This document shows positions 19,469 to 27,635 of a stretch of DNA of 64,000 nt, in pieces. Under the pieces are notes generated by a model, which was given only the letters and a program-made list of their open reading frames with translations, did not search any database and was not told the origin of the DNA. Each line of letters begins with the position of its first letter. Positions within the stretch are counted from its first letter, which is position 1. The stretch is from Flavobacterium amniphilum (lineage in GTDB: Bacteria > Bacteroidota > Bacteroidia > Flavobacteriales > Flavobacteriaceae): NCBI RefSeq assembly GCF_023634845.1, contig NZ_JAMLJL010000007.1:162491-226490 (forward strand), in the 5' to 3' direction. The position numbers and the translations under genes were made by a program.

Positions 19469-20661
19469 AAGAGTATATCCGTGTCGGAACCGAGTATTTC
19501 AAGGAAGTACTGTGTCCATTAATGAGTGGTGATAATATGAAATCATTGATAAAATGGAATAAAGCAACCATTATTGATGATTTTGGAAAAGAAAGCATAC
19601 AGCAGATTAAGAAGTATGAAACCTTTTGTACGTTTCCTTCCCACATCAATTACCAAAGAGAGATCAATAACTTTTACAATAAGTATGAACCGCCTTCATA
19701 TTCTATTAATGAAAAAGGCAGTTGGGAGAATATTAAATTCTTTTTGCAGCATATTTTCGGAGAGCAATATGAATTAGGGTTAGACTACTTAACTATCCTT
19801 TGAAAATATCCCAGTCAAATCTTACCGATATTGTGTTTGGTAAGTGTGGAGCGAAATACAGGGAAAAGTACTTTCCTGAAATTCTTAAAGCTAATCTTTG
19901 AAGGTAATATGACAATCAATAAGAACGAAGACTTCAGGAGTCGTTTTAATTCTGATTGGGCAGGGAAATTGATTGTGGCGGTTGATGAAGTATTATTGGA
20001 TAAGAAAGAGGACAGTGAGCGCATTAAAAATCTTTCAACGTCTAATCATTACAAGTTGGAAGGAAAAGGAGTAGATAAAGCCGAAATCGAGTTTTTTGGC
20101 AAGTTTATCCTGTGTTCCAATAACGAAGAAAACTTTATCAAGATTGATGATTTGGAAATCAGGTATTGGGTAATTAAGGTTAATCCTTTTACACAAGAAA
20201 ACCCGGACTTGTTAAAGCAAATGAGAAACGAGATTTCAGCTTTTACTTATTATCTAACGCATAGGGAAGTAAAAGCTCCAAGGACAACCAGAATGTGGTT
20301 TTCTAAAGAGTTGATTTATACCAAAGCCTTAGATGTTTTAATCAAAGGAAACAGAAGTACAATTGAAAAAGAGATTGAGGAATTCATAATTGAACAATTC
20401 CATACACTTGAATTAGATGAATTGTATTACACGACAAAGGATTTACACGACCAATTAAACCTTGCCAATATTAGGGTAGGAAAGAGTTATGTATCAAAGA
20501 TTATTACAGAGAATTTTAAACTAGAACCCAAAAACAGCAGCTACAATTTTTATAGTCTGGATTTATCCACAATGAACCAGGACAAATGGGGTGTTTATAC
20601 TGAAAGTAGAAAGGGAAGATTCTATACATTCAAAAGGAGTCAATTTATTAAAAACTGTTGA
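19465..20661 (+). pseudogene. Primase/D5-like helicase (DUF5906 type), interrupted by an in-frame TGA
   Basis: One reading frame of 398 codons with a single TGA at 19801-19803. The first half runs MKEYIRVGTEYFKEVLCPLM to ELGLDYLTIL. The second continues without frame change as KYPSQILPILCLVSVERNTG, with Walker A ERNTGKSTFLKFL, Walker B LIVAVDEVLLDKKEDSERIK and the sensor-like stretch GKFILCSNNEENFIKID. These match the superfamily-3 helicase of phage/plasmid-type replication proteins in Bacteroidetes elements. A Trp (TGG) or Tyr codon would need one or two base changes to become this TGA. The ATP-binding half could still be made from an internal start (ATG around 19831), but the product would lack its N-terminus. 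Confidence 0.8.
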
Positions 20662-20846
20662 TTTGTTGACAAATGAGCAAAAAGTCAATAAATACAATGC
20701 TTTACATGTCAACAGCCTATCAACTTTGCGTCAACAAATCAAATTTATAGTTTTACTTTACTTTTTTTGTTGACAGTTTGTTGACGGTTGGTTGAAGTTT
20801 AAAGCCAATAAATACAGGCGATTACAGACTATTGTCAACAAATCAA
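20658..20846. repeat. Iteron-like repeats GTCAACAAATCAA
   Basis: A 13-bp motif occurs three times: inverted at 20658-20670 (overlapping the primase stop codon), and direct at 20730-20742 and 20834-20846. Two further partial copies TTTGTTGAC lie at 20766-20774 and 20777-20785, exactly one helical turn (11 bp) apart. Such arrays behind a replication gene resemble iterons of a plasmid-type origin or operator sites. This is the main content of the 20662-20930 gap. Confidence 0.6.
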
Positions 20847-20934
20847 CAAAATCAACACATTTTTCACTATAACTGCTAAGTGTTACAATTCAAGACTACA
20901 AACTAAGTAATCATATATCGGCTTTAACAACTTC

Positions 20935-21131
20935 TGCAACCAAATAAGAGCAACCAGTTTTTATATTTGGTTGCAACTGGTTTATTATTGCTTGATAAGC
21001 TAACTGTTTTATTTTTTAGCTTTCTTACTTAGTTTAATGGAATAATTGCAACTGGATTTTTCAACTGGTTGCAACCAGTTTTTCATTATTGCAATGCCAT
21101 TGCAATTGAATAATAGAATCATTGCAATGAT
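20935..21131. repeat. Left copy of the diverged direct-repeat block flanking the cargo
   Basis: Contains TGCAACCAA (20935), GGTTGCAACTGGTTT (20969-20983), the perfect 18-bp palindrome AACTGGTTGCAACCAGTT (21063-21080), and a cluster of ATTGCAATG elements including the palindrome ATCATTGCAATGAT (21118-21131). The same motifs in the same order and spacing recur at 41217-41445. The stretch is non-coding. Confidence 0.75.
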
Positions 21132-21192
21132 AATTGTGATGCGTTTAATTTTGAGAAATTGCTGTTGTATGGCGTTTTTCTTTGTTCGGATA

Positions 21193-21816
21193 TTATTTAC
21201 TTTTAAAATTTTTCCAAATGAGATAAAGTTCTTCAACTTCTTCTTTGCTAAAATTCTTTTCCCAAAGGTCACAATTGCCCATATACGTCATGCATTCTCC
21301 AAATTTCAAGTATTGGGTTTGAGGAATTTCATTTTTTGCCAAACATTTTTTTAAAATATCAAGTCTTCTTTTCTCATCCTCTTTGATAATATTATCTATT
21401 TGCTCGATTTCTTTAGATGTATAGTTCTCATTAATTTCTTTGAGTTTCTTCAATTCCGTCCAGTGCTTTCTTGCGTCCATTCCTTGGTCAACTCTTCTGA
21501 AACGGTTTTTGTTCAAGGCTAATCTTAATGGTTCCTTTCTTTGGTAGTCAATTCCGTTATTTTTTAATTCTGCCCAAAATTTTTCTGTGTCAGGATTTAT
21601 ACTTTCATTCCAATAAGTCAAAATCCCATTTTCTAAGCATTTTAGACCATATGAATTCATTTTGGTTTCTTTTTCTAAAGAATCTCTCGTATATTTTGAC
21701 AAGTTTTTAAACGCTTCTTTTGTCTTTTCGTCCAATATCGTAGAACCGTCAATAACTCTGTCATTGATTTTTATTGTCAATATGAGTTTTTCAATGTTTA
21801 CTAAAGTTGTTATCAT
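21193..21816 (-). CDS. Unknown 207-residue protein, first cargo gene
   Basis: No family recognised. The protein starts MITTLVNIEKLILTIKINDR, is charged and mostly helical, and has two late cysteine-containing segments (KFGECMTYMGNCDLWEKNFS). It has no signal peptide or membrane helix. The ATG lies 7 bp after a GGCATTTTAAAA sequence that also precedes the next gene upstream (see the attC-like sites), suggesting that the two genes arrived as cassettes. Its stop is only ~60 bp from the left direct-repeat block. Confidence 0.7.
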   Translation of the reverse strand: MITTLVNIEKLILTIKINDRVIDGSTILDEKTKEAFKNLSKYTRDSLEKETKMNSYGLKCLENGILTYWNESINPDTEKFWAELKNNGIDYQRKEPLRLALNKNRFRRVDQGMDARKHWTELKKLKEINENYTSKEIEQIDNIIKEDEKRRLDILKKCLAKNEIPQTQYLKFGECMTYMGNCDLWEKNFSKEEVEELYLIWKNFKSK

Positions 21817-21823
21817 AAAGTTT

Positions 21824-21967
21824 TTAAAATGCCTTATAACGTTCCGCGCTAAACGTAGGTTGAGATTAAGAAAGGCTAAACTTTCGATTAAAAACTAATT
21901 TTTCAAATACAAGCCCATTTTTAAATTAAGCCAAATACCCAGCTTGCTTGTAGCGTGTGTTATAGAG
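21824..21967 (-). other. attC-like recombination site between two cassette-like genes
   Basis: Read on the minus strand, the spacer between the 147- and 207-residue genes begins CTATAACACACGCTA and ends TAGCGCGGAACGTTATAAGG. These two ends are imperfect inverted repeats (TATAAC/GTTATA and CGCTA/TAGCG) with extra unpaired bases on one side, as in the folded bottom strand of integron attC sites. The right end is followed by GCATTTTAAAA and then the start codon. The GTTATAA core departs from the classical GTTRRRY. No integron integrase is in the window. Confidence 0.4.
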
Positions 21968-21978
21968 CGCTTTTTTAG

Positions 21979-22422
21979 CTATTGTTTTTTTGTCGGATCA
22001 AATCCATACATAAAATTATTCAAATGTCCGCCAGAACTTTCAAGTCCAACGATATCCATTATTTCTTCAAAATATTCACAAACTCTTTCGCGGTCTTCTG
22101 TGTCAAGATTCATATATACATCTGAAAATCTGTTAAGTCCATTTTTAATTGCATTTTGATAATCTTCGTCAGTTGCCTTTCCAGTTTCTGCTATTTTTTT
22201 AAAATCGTCAACCACAAGATTTAACTTTTCGGTTAAAATAGGTTTAAGTTTTGGGTCAGCAATTCCAGGATAAAATATTTTAGGGTCTTCCAAGAATTTT
22301 TCTTTGCTTTTAAATTCTTCAAATTTTGTCATTGCTTTTTCAGGTGTTTTTATTTGTCCTTGTCCACATGAAGCGAACAGAAGTAATGTAATTCCAAATA
22401 ATTTGTTTGCTATTTTCTTCAA
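21979..22422 (-). CDS. Putative lipoprotein of unknown function (TTG start)
   Basis: 147-residue protein starting at the TTG at 22422 (MKKIANKLFGITLLLFASCG). It has a typical lipoprotein signal peptide with lipobox LFASC, so it is exported and lipidated. The body is charged and helical (FEEFKSKEKFLEDPK appears as EEFKSKEKFLEDPKIFYPG). The frame is open to an ATG at 22530, but that start would place 36 foreign residues before the signal peptide. Also, TTG lies after GGCATTTTAAAA exactly as the ATG of the neighbouring gene does. No family recognised; possibly an immunity or toxin-associated lipoprotein, by context only. Confidence 0.65.
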   Translation of the reverse strand: MKKIANKLFGITLLLFASCGQGQIKTPEKAMTKFEEFKSKEKFLEDPKIFYPGIADPKLKPILTEKLNLVVDDFKKIAETGKATDEDYQNAIKNGLNRFSDVYMNLDTEDRERVCEYFEEIMDIVGLESSGGHLNNFMYGFDPTKKQ

Positions 22423-22426
22423 TATG

Positions 22427-22476
22427 TTTCTTTTAAAATGCCCTATAACGTTCCACAGCTTGGCGCAGTAGTGCTG
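22427..22476 (-). other. Second attC-like half site, same core as at 21824
   Basis: On the plus strand TTTTAAAATGCCCTATAACGTTCC at 22431 onward (given here in two parts, TTTTAAAATGCC and CTATAACGTTCC) nearly repeats the sequence at 21827-21845. It is directly upstream of the lipoprotein start. A following CAGCTTGGCGCAG / CTGC pattern can form a short stem. A clear partner end is not visible, so this may be a truncated cassette junction. Confidence 0.35.
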
Positions 22477-22536
22477 CATGGAACTATTATTTCTTGCTAA
22501 AATAAGATTTTTCAGCGGAAAATAGAACATTGTTAC

Positions 22537-22698
22537 TTATTGTAAATAGTAAAACAGGCTTATTCCTATTCCAGTTACCATCGCTAAAATTCCAAGTATA
22601 TCATTATATCTGAGAATGTTATTTTTTACAAGGTATCTGGCAAGCCTATCAATAGGATGCCAAACAATAAAATGGGTAAAAATTTCATATGTAATAAC
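22537..22698 (-). pseudogene. Possible remnant of a small membrane protein gene
   Basis: A 53-codon open stretch with no start codon near its beginning encodes HFIVWHPIDRLARYLVKNN, then ILRYNDILGILAMVTGIGIS and LFYYLQ before the stop codon. It contains one convincing hydrophobic helix. It could be the tail of a membrane protein truncated by a rearrangement at the cassette border. Nothing else is evident in the 22431-22764 gap. Confidence 0.25.
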
Positions 22699-22764
22699 TC
22701 ATTTAATTTTGTGAATGTTATATACATAAGCATTTCTAAGCAAATAGTCCGGGGATGAAAATAT

Positions 22765-24915
22765 TTAAACCAAACTTTGTTTACTCCATAGTTCAGAATA
22801 TTTTCCTTCTTGAGACAATAGCATTGAGTGATTGCCTTGTTCTACGATAGTTCCGTTTTCCATTACCAATATAGTATCTGCATTAGCAATTGTACTTAAC
22901 CGATGCGCAATAACGATAACCGTTTTACCCTGTGCTTTGAAATCATTTATTACTTTCTGAACTAATTTTTCAGATTGTGTATCAAGTGAAGAAGTTGCCT
23001 CGTCCATCAGCAAGATTTCTGGATTTTTATATAAAGCTCGGGCAATTGCAATGCGCTGTTTTTGTCCGCCTGAAAGCATTGCTCCATTTTCTCCTACTTG
23101 TGTATTGAATCCATTGGGCATTTTCTCGACAAAATCGGTTATTCCCAACTGGTTGCACAAATCAACAACCAGTTGCACATTTGGAAATGCATCACCTAAA
23201 GCTATATTCTCGATTATATTTCCTGAAAAAAGGTTCAGCTCTTGCGGAATTACTCCAATGCATTTTCTTAAACTTTGATAATTGATGTATTGCAAATCAT
23301 AGTTACCCATATAGATTTTTCCTTCTTTTACAGGATATAAATTTTGTAGAAGTGAAATCAAAGTGGTTTTCCCGCTTCCACTTTCGCCAACTATGGCGGT
23401 TGTTTCATTCTTTTTGAATGTTGCATTAAAATTGGTAAAAACTTCCTGCCTAGAACCGTATCTGAACGTTACATTCTCAAACCGTATATCTCCAATATTT
23501 TCAGGTTTTAAATCGAATGTATTTTCATTCTCTTCACGCTCTAAATCCATAATCTCAAATAACCTGTCAGCCGCAATAAGCGCATTTTGAGCCGTTTTGT
23601 TCATGCTTACCAAAGAAGCAACCGGTGAAGTAAAATATCCTATCAAAGCATAAAAAGAAAACAATTCGCCAGGTGTGATTTCCCTGTCAATCACATAGCC
23701 TGACCCAATCCATAATAAAACTAGTGTGAAAATGGATGCCAAAAACTGAGTTGAAGTTCCTGAAAAAACACCATTTAATCCTGATTTATAAATGGAGAAA
23801 AGAAGTTTTACAAACCGGTTTTCGGTTTTAATGTTAGAAAATTCTTCAATCCCGAATTCTTTAACCGTTCGGATATGGGTAATACTTTCAACCAATTGTG
23901 TTTGTAAATCGGCTGCGTTTTCCATGATATTCCGTTCTACTTTTCTATTGAATTTGTTTAACAGAAAATAGATTAAACCATAAAATGGAATTACTAATAA
24001 TACTACCAAAGCTAATTTCCAATAATAGGTAAACATTAGCGTAAATGAAAAGATAACAATAAACACATTGACAATCATTTCAATCGCTACTTCATTGATA
24101 AATGAACGGATTTTCACTGCATCATTGATTCTTGAAGTGATTTCACCTATTTGCATCGTGTCAAAAAAGCGCTGTGGCAATTGAAGTAAATGTTTGTAGT
24201 AACCCAGTATTAATCTGGCATCAATTAATTGCCCGGTCTTGATTACAAAAATGCTCTTTTTTGAGCCTATGTAAGCTTGCAGTAAAATAATTCCAACCAT
24301 TGAAATACTCAACAGATTAAGTAAGTTGCGATTGCCGTCAACCAAAACATAATCGGTTATTTTCTGGACATAAATAGACATAGCCAATCCCAGTATGGTA
24401 AAAACAATTGCGCCGACTAATGCCTGAACCAAGATACTTTTATGGGGTTGTATCAAATCCCAAAAACGTTTCAACGGAGTCACTTTATCATTGTAGGTTT
24501 TGAAATCATCATTTTTGGCAAATAAAATCAACACTCCTGTCCATACTTTTTGAAAGTCGTCATAGTTATAGATTTTCATTTTGCCCAAAGCCGGATCCAT
24601 TACCTCAATTTTGTCTTTACTCACAGCATAAATCACTACGTAATGATGCAATTGTTCTTTGACTACTATATGTGCTATGGAGGGCAAAGGAATTTTATCC
24701 AATGAATCAATACCTCCTTTCACACCTTTGGCGGAGAAACCCATTTTTTCAGCAGCTTCAATAATGCCCAAAACGTTAGTACCTCGCTTGTCTGTATTGG
24801 CGTATTGACGAATGCGGGCAATGGGAATATTTACTTTATAGTGATTGCCTATGGATGCTAAACAAGCCGCTCCACAATCCTTGATATCGTGTTGTTTTAT
24901 TTTTATTGATGCCAT
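22765..24915 (-). CDS. Peptidase-containing ABC transporter (C39 family, bacteriocin exporter)
   Basis: 716-residue PCAT-type transporter that cleaves double-glycine leaders and exports the cargo peptide. Start ATG 24915 gives MASIKIKQHDIKDCGAACLA, the canonical C39 N-terminus with catalytic Cys14. His91 is in LHHYVVIY and Asp107 in VMDPALGK. Six membrane helices follow (about 165-430). The ATPase has Walker A GESGSGKTTLISLL, signature LSGGQKQRIAIARAL and Walker B EILLMDEATSSLD. The frame is open to 24969 but the added 18 residues are not family-like. It follows the HlyD gene by 20 bp. Its substrates are very likely the double-glycine peptides just upstream. Confidence 0.95.
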   Translation of the reverse strand: MASIKIKQHDIKDCGAACLASIGNHYKVNIPIARIRQYANTDKRGTNVLGIIEAAEKMGFSAKGVKGGIDSLDKIPLPSIAHIVVKEQLHHYVVIYAVSKDKIEVMDPALGKMKIYNYDDFQKVWTGVLILFAKNDDFKTYNDKVTPLKRFWDLIQPHKSILVQALVGAIVFTILGLAMSIYVQKITDYVLVDGNRNLLNLLSISMVGIILLQAYIGSKKSIFVIKTGQLIDARLILGYYKHLLQLPQRFFDTMQIGEITSRINDAVKIRSFINEVAIEMIVNVFIVIFSFTLMFTYYWKLALVVLLVIPFYGLIYFLLNKFNRKVERNIMENAADLQTQLVESITHIRTVKEFGIEEFSNIKTENRFVKLLFSIYKSGLNGVFSGTSTQFLASIFTLVLLWIGSGYVIDREITPGELFSFYALIGYFTSPVASLVSMNKTAQNALIAADRLFEIMDLEREENENTFDLKPENIGDIRFENVTFRYGSRQEVFTNFNATFKKNETTAIVGESGSGKTTLISLLQNLYPVKEGKIYMGNYDLQYINYQSLRKCIGVIPQELNLFSGNIIENIALGDAFPNVQLVVDLCNQLGITDFVEKMPNGFNTQVGENGAMLSGGQKQRIAIARALYKNPEILLMDEATSSLDTQSEKLVQKVINDFKAQGKTVIVIAHRLSTIANADTILVMENGTIVEQGNHSMLLSQEGKYSELWSKQSLV

Positions 24916-24935
24916 TTTGAAGTTTATAAGATTGC

Positions 24936-26075
24936 TTATCGGGTAGAAATAATCTTCGGATTCAGCCAATCATCCACTTTATCAAACAACAAATCATATA
25001 AACTCCTACGTGTTATGATATACCTTGCAGTAAGTGTCATTCCATTGGAAATTTGAGTTTTATATCCCGATTTAAGTTGCATTGTTTTTGAGTTCAAATT
25101 GCAGCGTACTTTGAAGAAAGCCTGATTTTCCTGAAGTGTAATATTTTTGTCAATGTCAAAAACTTTTCCTTCTAATAATCCCCATTGGTTATAATTGAAA
25201 GCATCTATTTGAAATTTAACCGATTGATTTGTTTTGATTAACCCAACGTCATCTGGAGAAACAGTGCATTCAACAATTAGGTTGTCAATTGGAGAAATGG
25301 TTGCAACTGGTTGGGAAGCGTTTAGAAAAGAACCTATCTGAATACCTGAAAAATTTTCGATAGTTCCTGTAACCGGAGCAACAACAAAATAACTTTCTGC
25401 TTCAGTATCTATTTTATTCAGAGTACCCGATAAGTTTTTTGATTTCTCCTGCAATTCCCTACATCGGTTCTGCCATTGTGCTTTTTGACTTTTATCTAAT
25501 ATCGATAAAGCTTGTTTTGCAGTTGTTAGTTGATGTTTGTATTTGTCAAACTCAGCAGTTGCAATCACGTCTTTTTCATACAATTGCTTTTGTCTGTTAT
25601 ATTCGGTTTGTGCATAATGTAATTTTTCTTCCAACTCACTTTTACGCGTTTGATAACTATACCACTCCTGTACAATCACTTCGGTTTTTAAACCAGAAGC
25701 ATTACCAGTACTTACTTTTTGCAAATCATCAATAAGGCTTTGATTATCATTTGATGCGATTATTGTAGTGGATTTTTCTGTTTGCAAGTTGTCTTGGGCA
25801 ATCTTTAGTAAAGTATCTCCTTTTTGCACTAAGCAATTGTTTCTCAACTTTAGTTCTGTAACCTTGCCATTTACCAATACTTGCAAAGGCACTTTGTCGG
25901 TTGAACTACGAACTATACCACGACTTTGACTGCTCACATCCACCTTTATGATTGGTAATGAAAGCAAGAGTACAATAACCGCTAAAACTAAAACAACATA
26001 GAGCGAGATACTCTTTGTTTTATTTTTAGCTATCAGATTTTCGATGGTATGTATTGGATCTTGACTAAAGTTCAT
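24936..26075 (-). CDS. HlyD-family adaptor of the bacteriocin export system
   Basis: 379-residue membrane-fusion protein. It has one N-terminal membrane helix (residues ~22-45, ISLYVVLVLAVIVLLLSLPI), a lipoyl/barrel half (VNGKVTELKLRNNCLVQKGD), a helical hairpin with coiled coil around 130-210, and a C-terminal beta-barrel. It bridges the C39 ABC transporter to an outer-membrane channel; no TolC gene is in the cluster, so a chromosomal TolC (for example the one at 46.3 kb) may serve. It is cotranscribed with the transporter and probably with the peptide genes upstream. Confidence 0.92.
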   Translation of the reverse strand: MNFSQDPIHTIENLIAKNKTKSISLYVVLVLAVIVLLLSLPIIKVDVSSQSRGIVRSSTDKVPLQVLVNGKVTELKLRNNCLVQKGDTLLKIAQDNLQTEKSTTIIASNDNQSLIDDLQKVSTGNASGLKTEVIVQEWYSYQTRKSELEEKLHYAQTEYNRQKQLYEKDVIATAEFDKYKHQLTTAKQALSILDKSQKAQWQNRCRELQEKSKNLSGTLNKIDTEAESYFVVAPVTGTIENFSGIQIGSFLNASQPVATISPIDNLIVECTVSPDDVGLIKTNQSVKFQIDAFNYNQWGLLEGKVFDIDKNITLQENQAFFKVRCNLNSKTMQLKSGYKTQISNGMTLTARYIITRRSLYDLLFDKVDDWLNPKIISTR

Positions 26076-26286
26076 TGTTTACTTTTTTTGAGAAAAATAG
26101 AAGCTTGTTTTTTGGCAATAAAAAGCCTGACCACACAAAACAATTGTGCAGTAAGTTTTAGAAATGGAGTAAGGTTAGCCTTACTGTTGTAGAAAGGAAA
26201 AGTTTTTATGTATGGAAGAAGCTATTAAAAAGAAAAGTAGGCTTTCTCATCTATAGCTATACCAATAAATAAAACTTTAAAAAATA

Positions 26287-26400
26287 TTAGTGGCTATAAT
26301 TGTAATAAGCTACACCTATAGCACGACCGAAAAGGTAAATCGCAAAAATTATCATAATTACCATAATCACTATTCTTGCTGGTTTTTTATTTGCTTCCAT
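26287..26400 (-). CDS. 37-residue single-helix peptide in bacteriocin cluster
   Basis: MEANKKPARIVIMVIMIIFA begins a short basic tail plus membrane helix. The C-terminus YLFGRAIGVAYYNYSH contains FGR and GVAYY, echoing the GxAYG motif of the neighbouring peptides. It has no double-glycine leader. It lies between the two double-glycine precursors and the HlyD gene, on the same strand. It may be an immunity peptide, a leaderless bacteriocin or an export helper; none can be preferred. Confidence 0.55.
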   Translation of the reverse strand: MEANKKPARIVIMVIMIIFAIYLFGRAIGVAYYNYSH

Positions 26401-26470
26401 AATTAAGTAAAAAAGTTAATAAAGAGAAAGTCAAAAGAGACAATCTCTTTACTAACATGTTGTCAAAAAA

Positions 26471-26599
26471 TTATTTTGCTAACGTTCTTCCATAATTCTC
26501 TCCGAATTCAAAAAATAGAATTCCAATAACCAGAAACAATGCTAATAGTAATAAAACTAACCAAGTTTTCGAAATTTTCAAATTAAATAGTGTGTTCAT
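26471..26599 (-). CDS. 42-residue single-helix peptide sharing the C-terminal motif of the precursor at 26805
   Basis: MNTLFNLKISKTWLVLLLLA begins a positively charged start and a strong membrane helix. It ends FEFGENYGRTLAK. The motif FExGExYGRxLA is also the C-terminus of the double-glycine precursor two genes upstream (FEKGEAYGRSLAN). It has no cleavable double-glycine leader. A shared tail between a precursor and a membrane peptide suggests either cognate immunity by mimicry or a paralogous peptide. Confidence 0.6.
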   Translation of the reverse strand: MNTLFNLKISKTWLVLLLLALFLVIGILFFEFGENYGRTLAK

Positions 26600-26657
26600 T
26601 TTTATCAAAAATAAGTGTTAATATACTCAAAATAATTATTTGACTTAAAGGGTGAAG

Positions 26658-26783
26658 TTAGTTATATTTCTCTGTTAAGTAACCATACGCAACACCCCAA
26701 GCATAAGCTGCTATCATCAATGGAACGATTCCTCCTCCATTTACTTGTAGCATCTCTTCTTTATTTAAATCTTGTAAACTCAT
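26658..26783 (-). CDS. Double-glycine bacteriocin-like precursor peptide (41 residues)
   Basis: The leader MSLQDLNKEEMLQVNGG is a textbook double-glycine leader (hydrophobic residues at -4, -7 and -12, GG at the end). The core GIVPLMIAAYAWGVAYGYLT plus EKYN is a 24-residue hydrophobic helix with GxAYG. It can be expected to be cleaved after GG by the C39 transporter at 22765. No cysteine is present, so it is probably an unmodified class II-type peptide. Confidence 0.75.
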   Translation of the reverse strand: MSLQDLNKEEMLQVNGGGIVPLMIAAYAWGVAYGYLTEKYN

Positions 26784-26804
26784 GATTTTAATGATTAAAA
26801 GTTA

Positions 26805-26972
26805 TTAATTAGCCAATGATCTTCCGTAAGCTTCACCTTTTTCAAAAGCCCAAGCCATAGCTCCACCAGCTAGAGCAAGTGCTCCCAAAATTTCACCCAT
26901 AAGACCACCTTCAACTTCTCTCATTTCTTGAGCATTAAGCTCAACCAAGTTTAAATTTTCTAAATTTTTCAT
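26805..26972 (-). CDS. Double-glycine bacteriocin-like precursor peptide (55 residues)
   Basis: Leader MKNLENLNLVELNAQEMREV then EGG; the core starts LMGEILGALALAGGAMAWAF and ends EKGEAYGRSLAN. The core has a Gly/Ala-rich helix with GxxxG-like spacing, typical of two-peptide class IIb bacteriocins, and a polar tail GEAYGRSLAN. It is 21 bp upstream of the second precursor, so the two may act as a pair. Export by the C39 transporter is expected. It is the first gene of the probable operon reading to 22765. Confidence 0.8.
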   Translation of the reverse strand: MKNLENLNLVELNAQEMREVEGGLMGEILGALALAGGAMAWAFEKGEAYGRSLAN

Positions 26973-27635
26973 AAATTAGCTTTTTATTTAATTAAATGCA
27001 GTCTTGCTCATGTCGTCGAAAACATTATCAGTAAGGCTGCTTTTTTTGTGGTTGGTTTATCCTAAATACTGCCACATAACCAACACTTCGAAAAGTAACA
27101 GTATTTTTTGCTTGCAAGCGGTTTATTAAAATAGTTCTCTGTAATTGATTTTTCACAAAGCACTAATTCATTAAATAAACAATAAACATGAATTATCTTA
27201 TATTTATGTTAAGCCAAAACTATAGCCATTTTTGTTACTTCACAAGTCATGTTAACCTGAATTCATAAATTCAGGTTTCATTTTCATAAATTATCTCTCA
27301 TAGATGACTCTTTCAAAAATACTTGTGACTGACTATTAATTGCTTAAATAAATCTGAACAATATTTACTTACTTAAACAATTTTACAGGACGGAAATGAT
27401 GTTTATAAACTATTACAGTCCGTATTTATAAATTCAGGCTCGTTATTTATAAATAATTACCCTAAATCAAAAAAACTAATTAATTTTAGCAATATATAAT
27501 TTAAGAAAATGCCTGTTAAAAATAAATTTATATATTCATCCATTTGAAATATAATTACAAATTGAATACTAAAAATATTAGTTATAAAGTTTACTTTAGC
27601 TACAGAATTTTAATATTACTTTTTAGATTTAGTCT
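26973..27635. promoter_or_regulatory. Divergent control region of the bacteriocin cluster and its regulator
   Basis: 663-bp AT-rich region without genes. It contains a perfect inverted repeat AACCTGAATT / AATTCAGGTT with a 4-base loop at 27254-27277. ATAAATTCAGG from its right arm is repeated directly at 27438-27448. These are candidate operators for the TPR/AraC-type regulator that starts at 27636, or for the peptide promoter. No clear TAnnTTTG promoter could be singled out. Confidence 0.45.

Noticed and set aside
19801..19803. TGA in the primase as selenocysteine or recoding
   Set aside because: No SECIS-like hairpin seen and the family does not use selenocysteine; nonsense mutation is simpler.
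23140..25320. CAACTGGTTGCA / GGTTGCAACTGGTT motifs inside the C39 transporter and HlyD genes
   Set aside because: They resemble the flanking repeat motif, but encode conserved protein segments (CNQLG, QPVAT) and lack the rest of the block.
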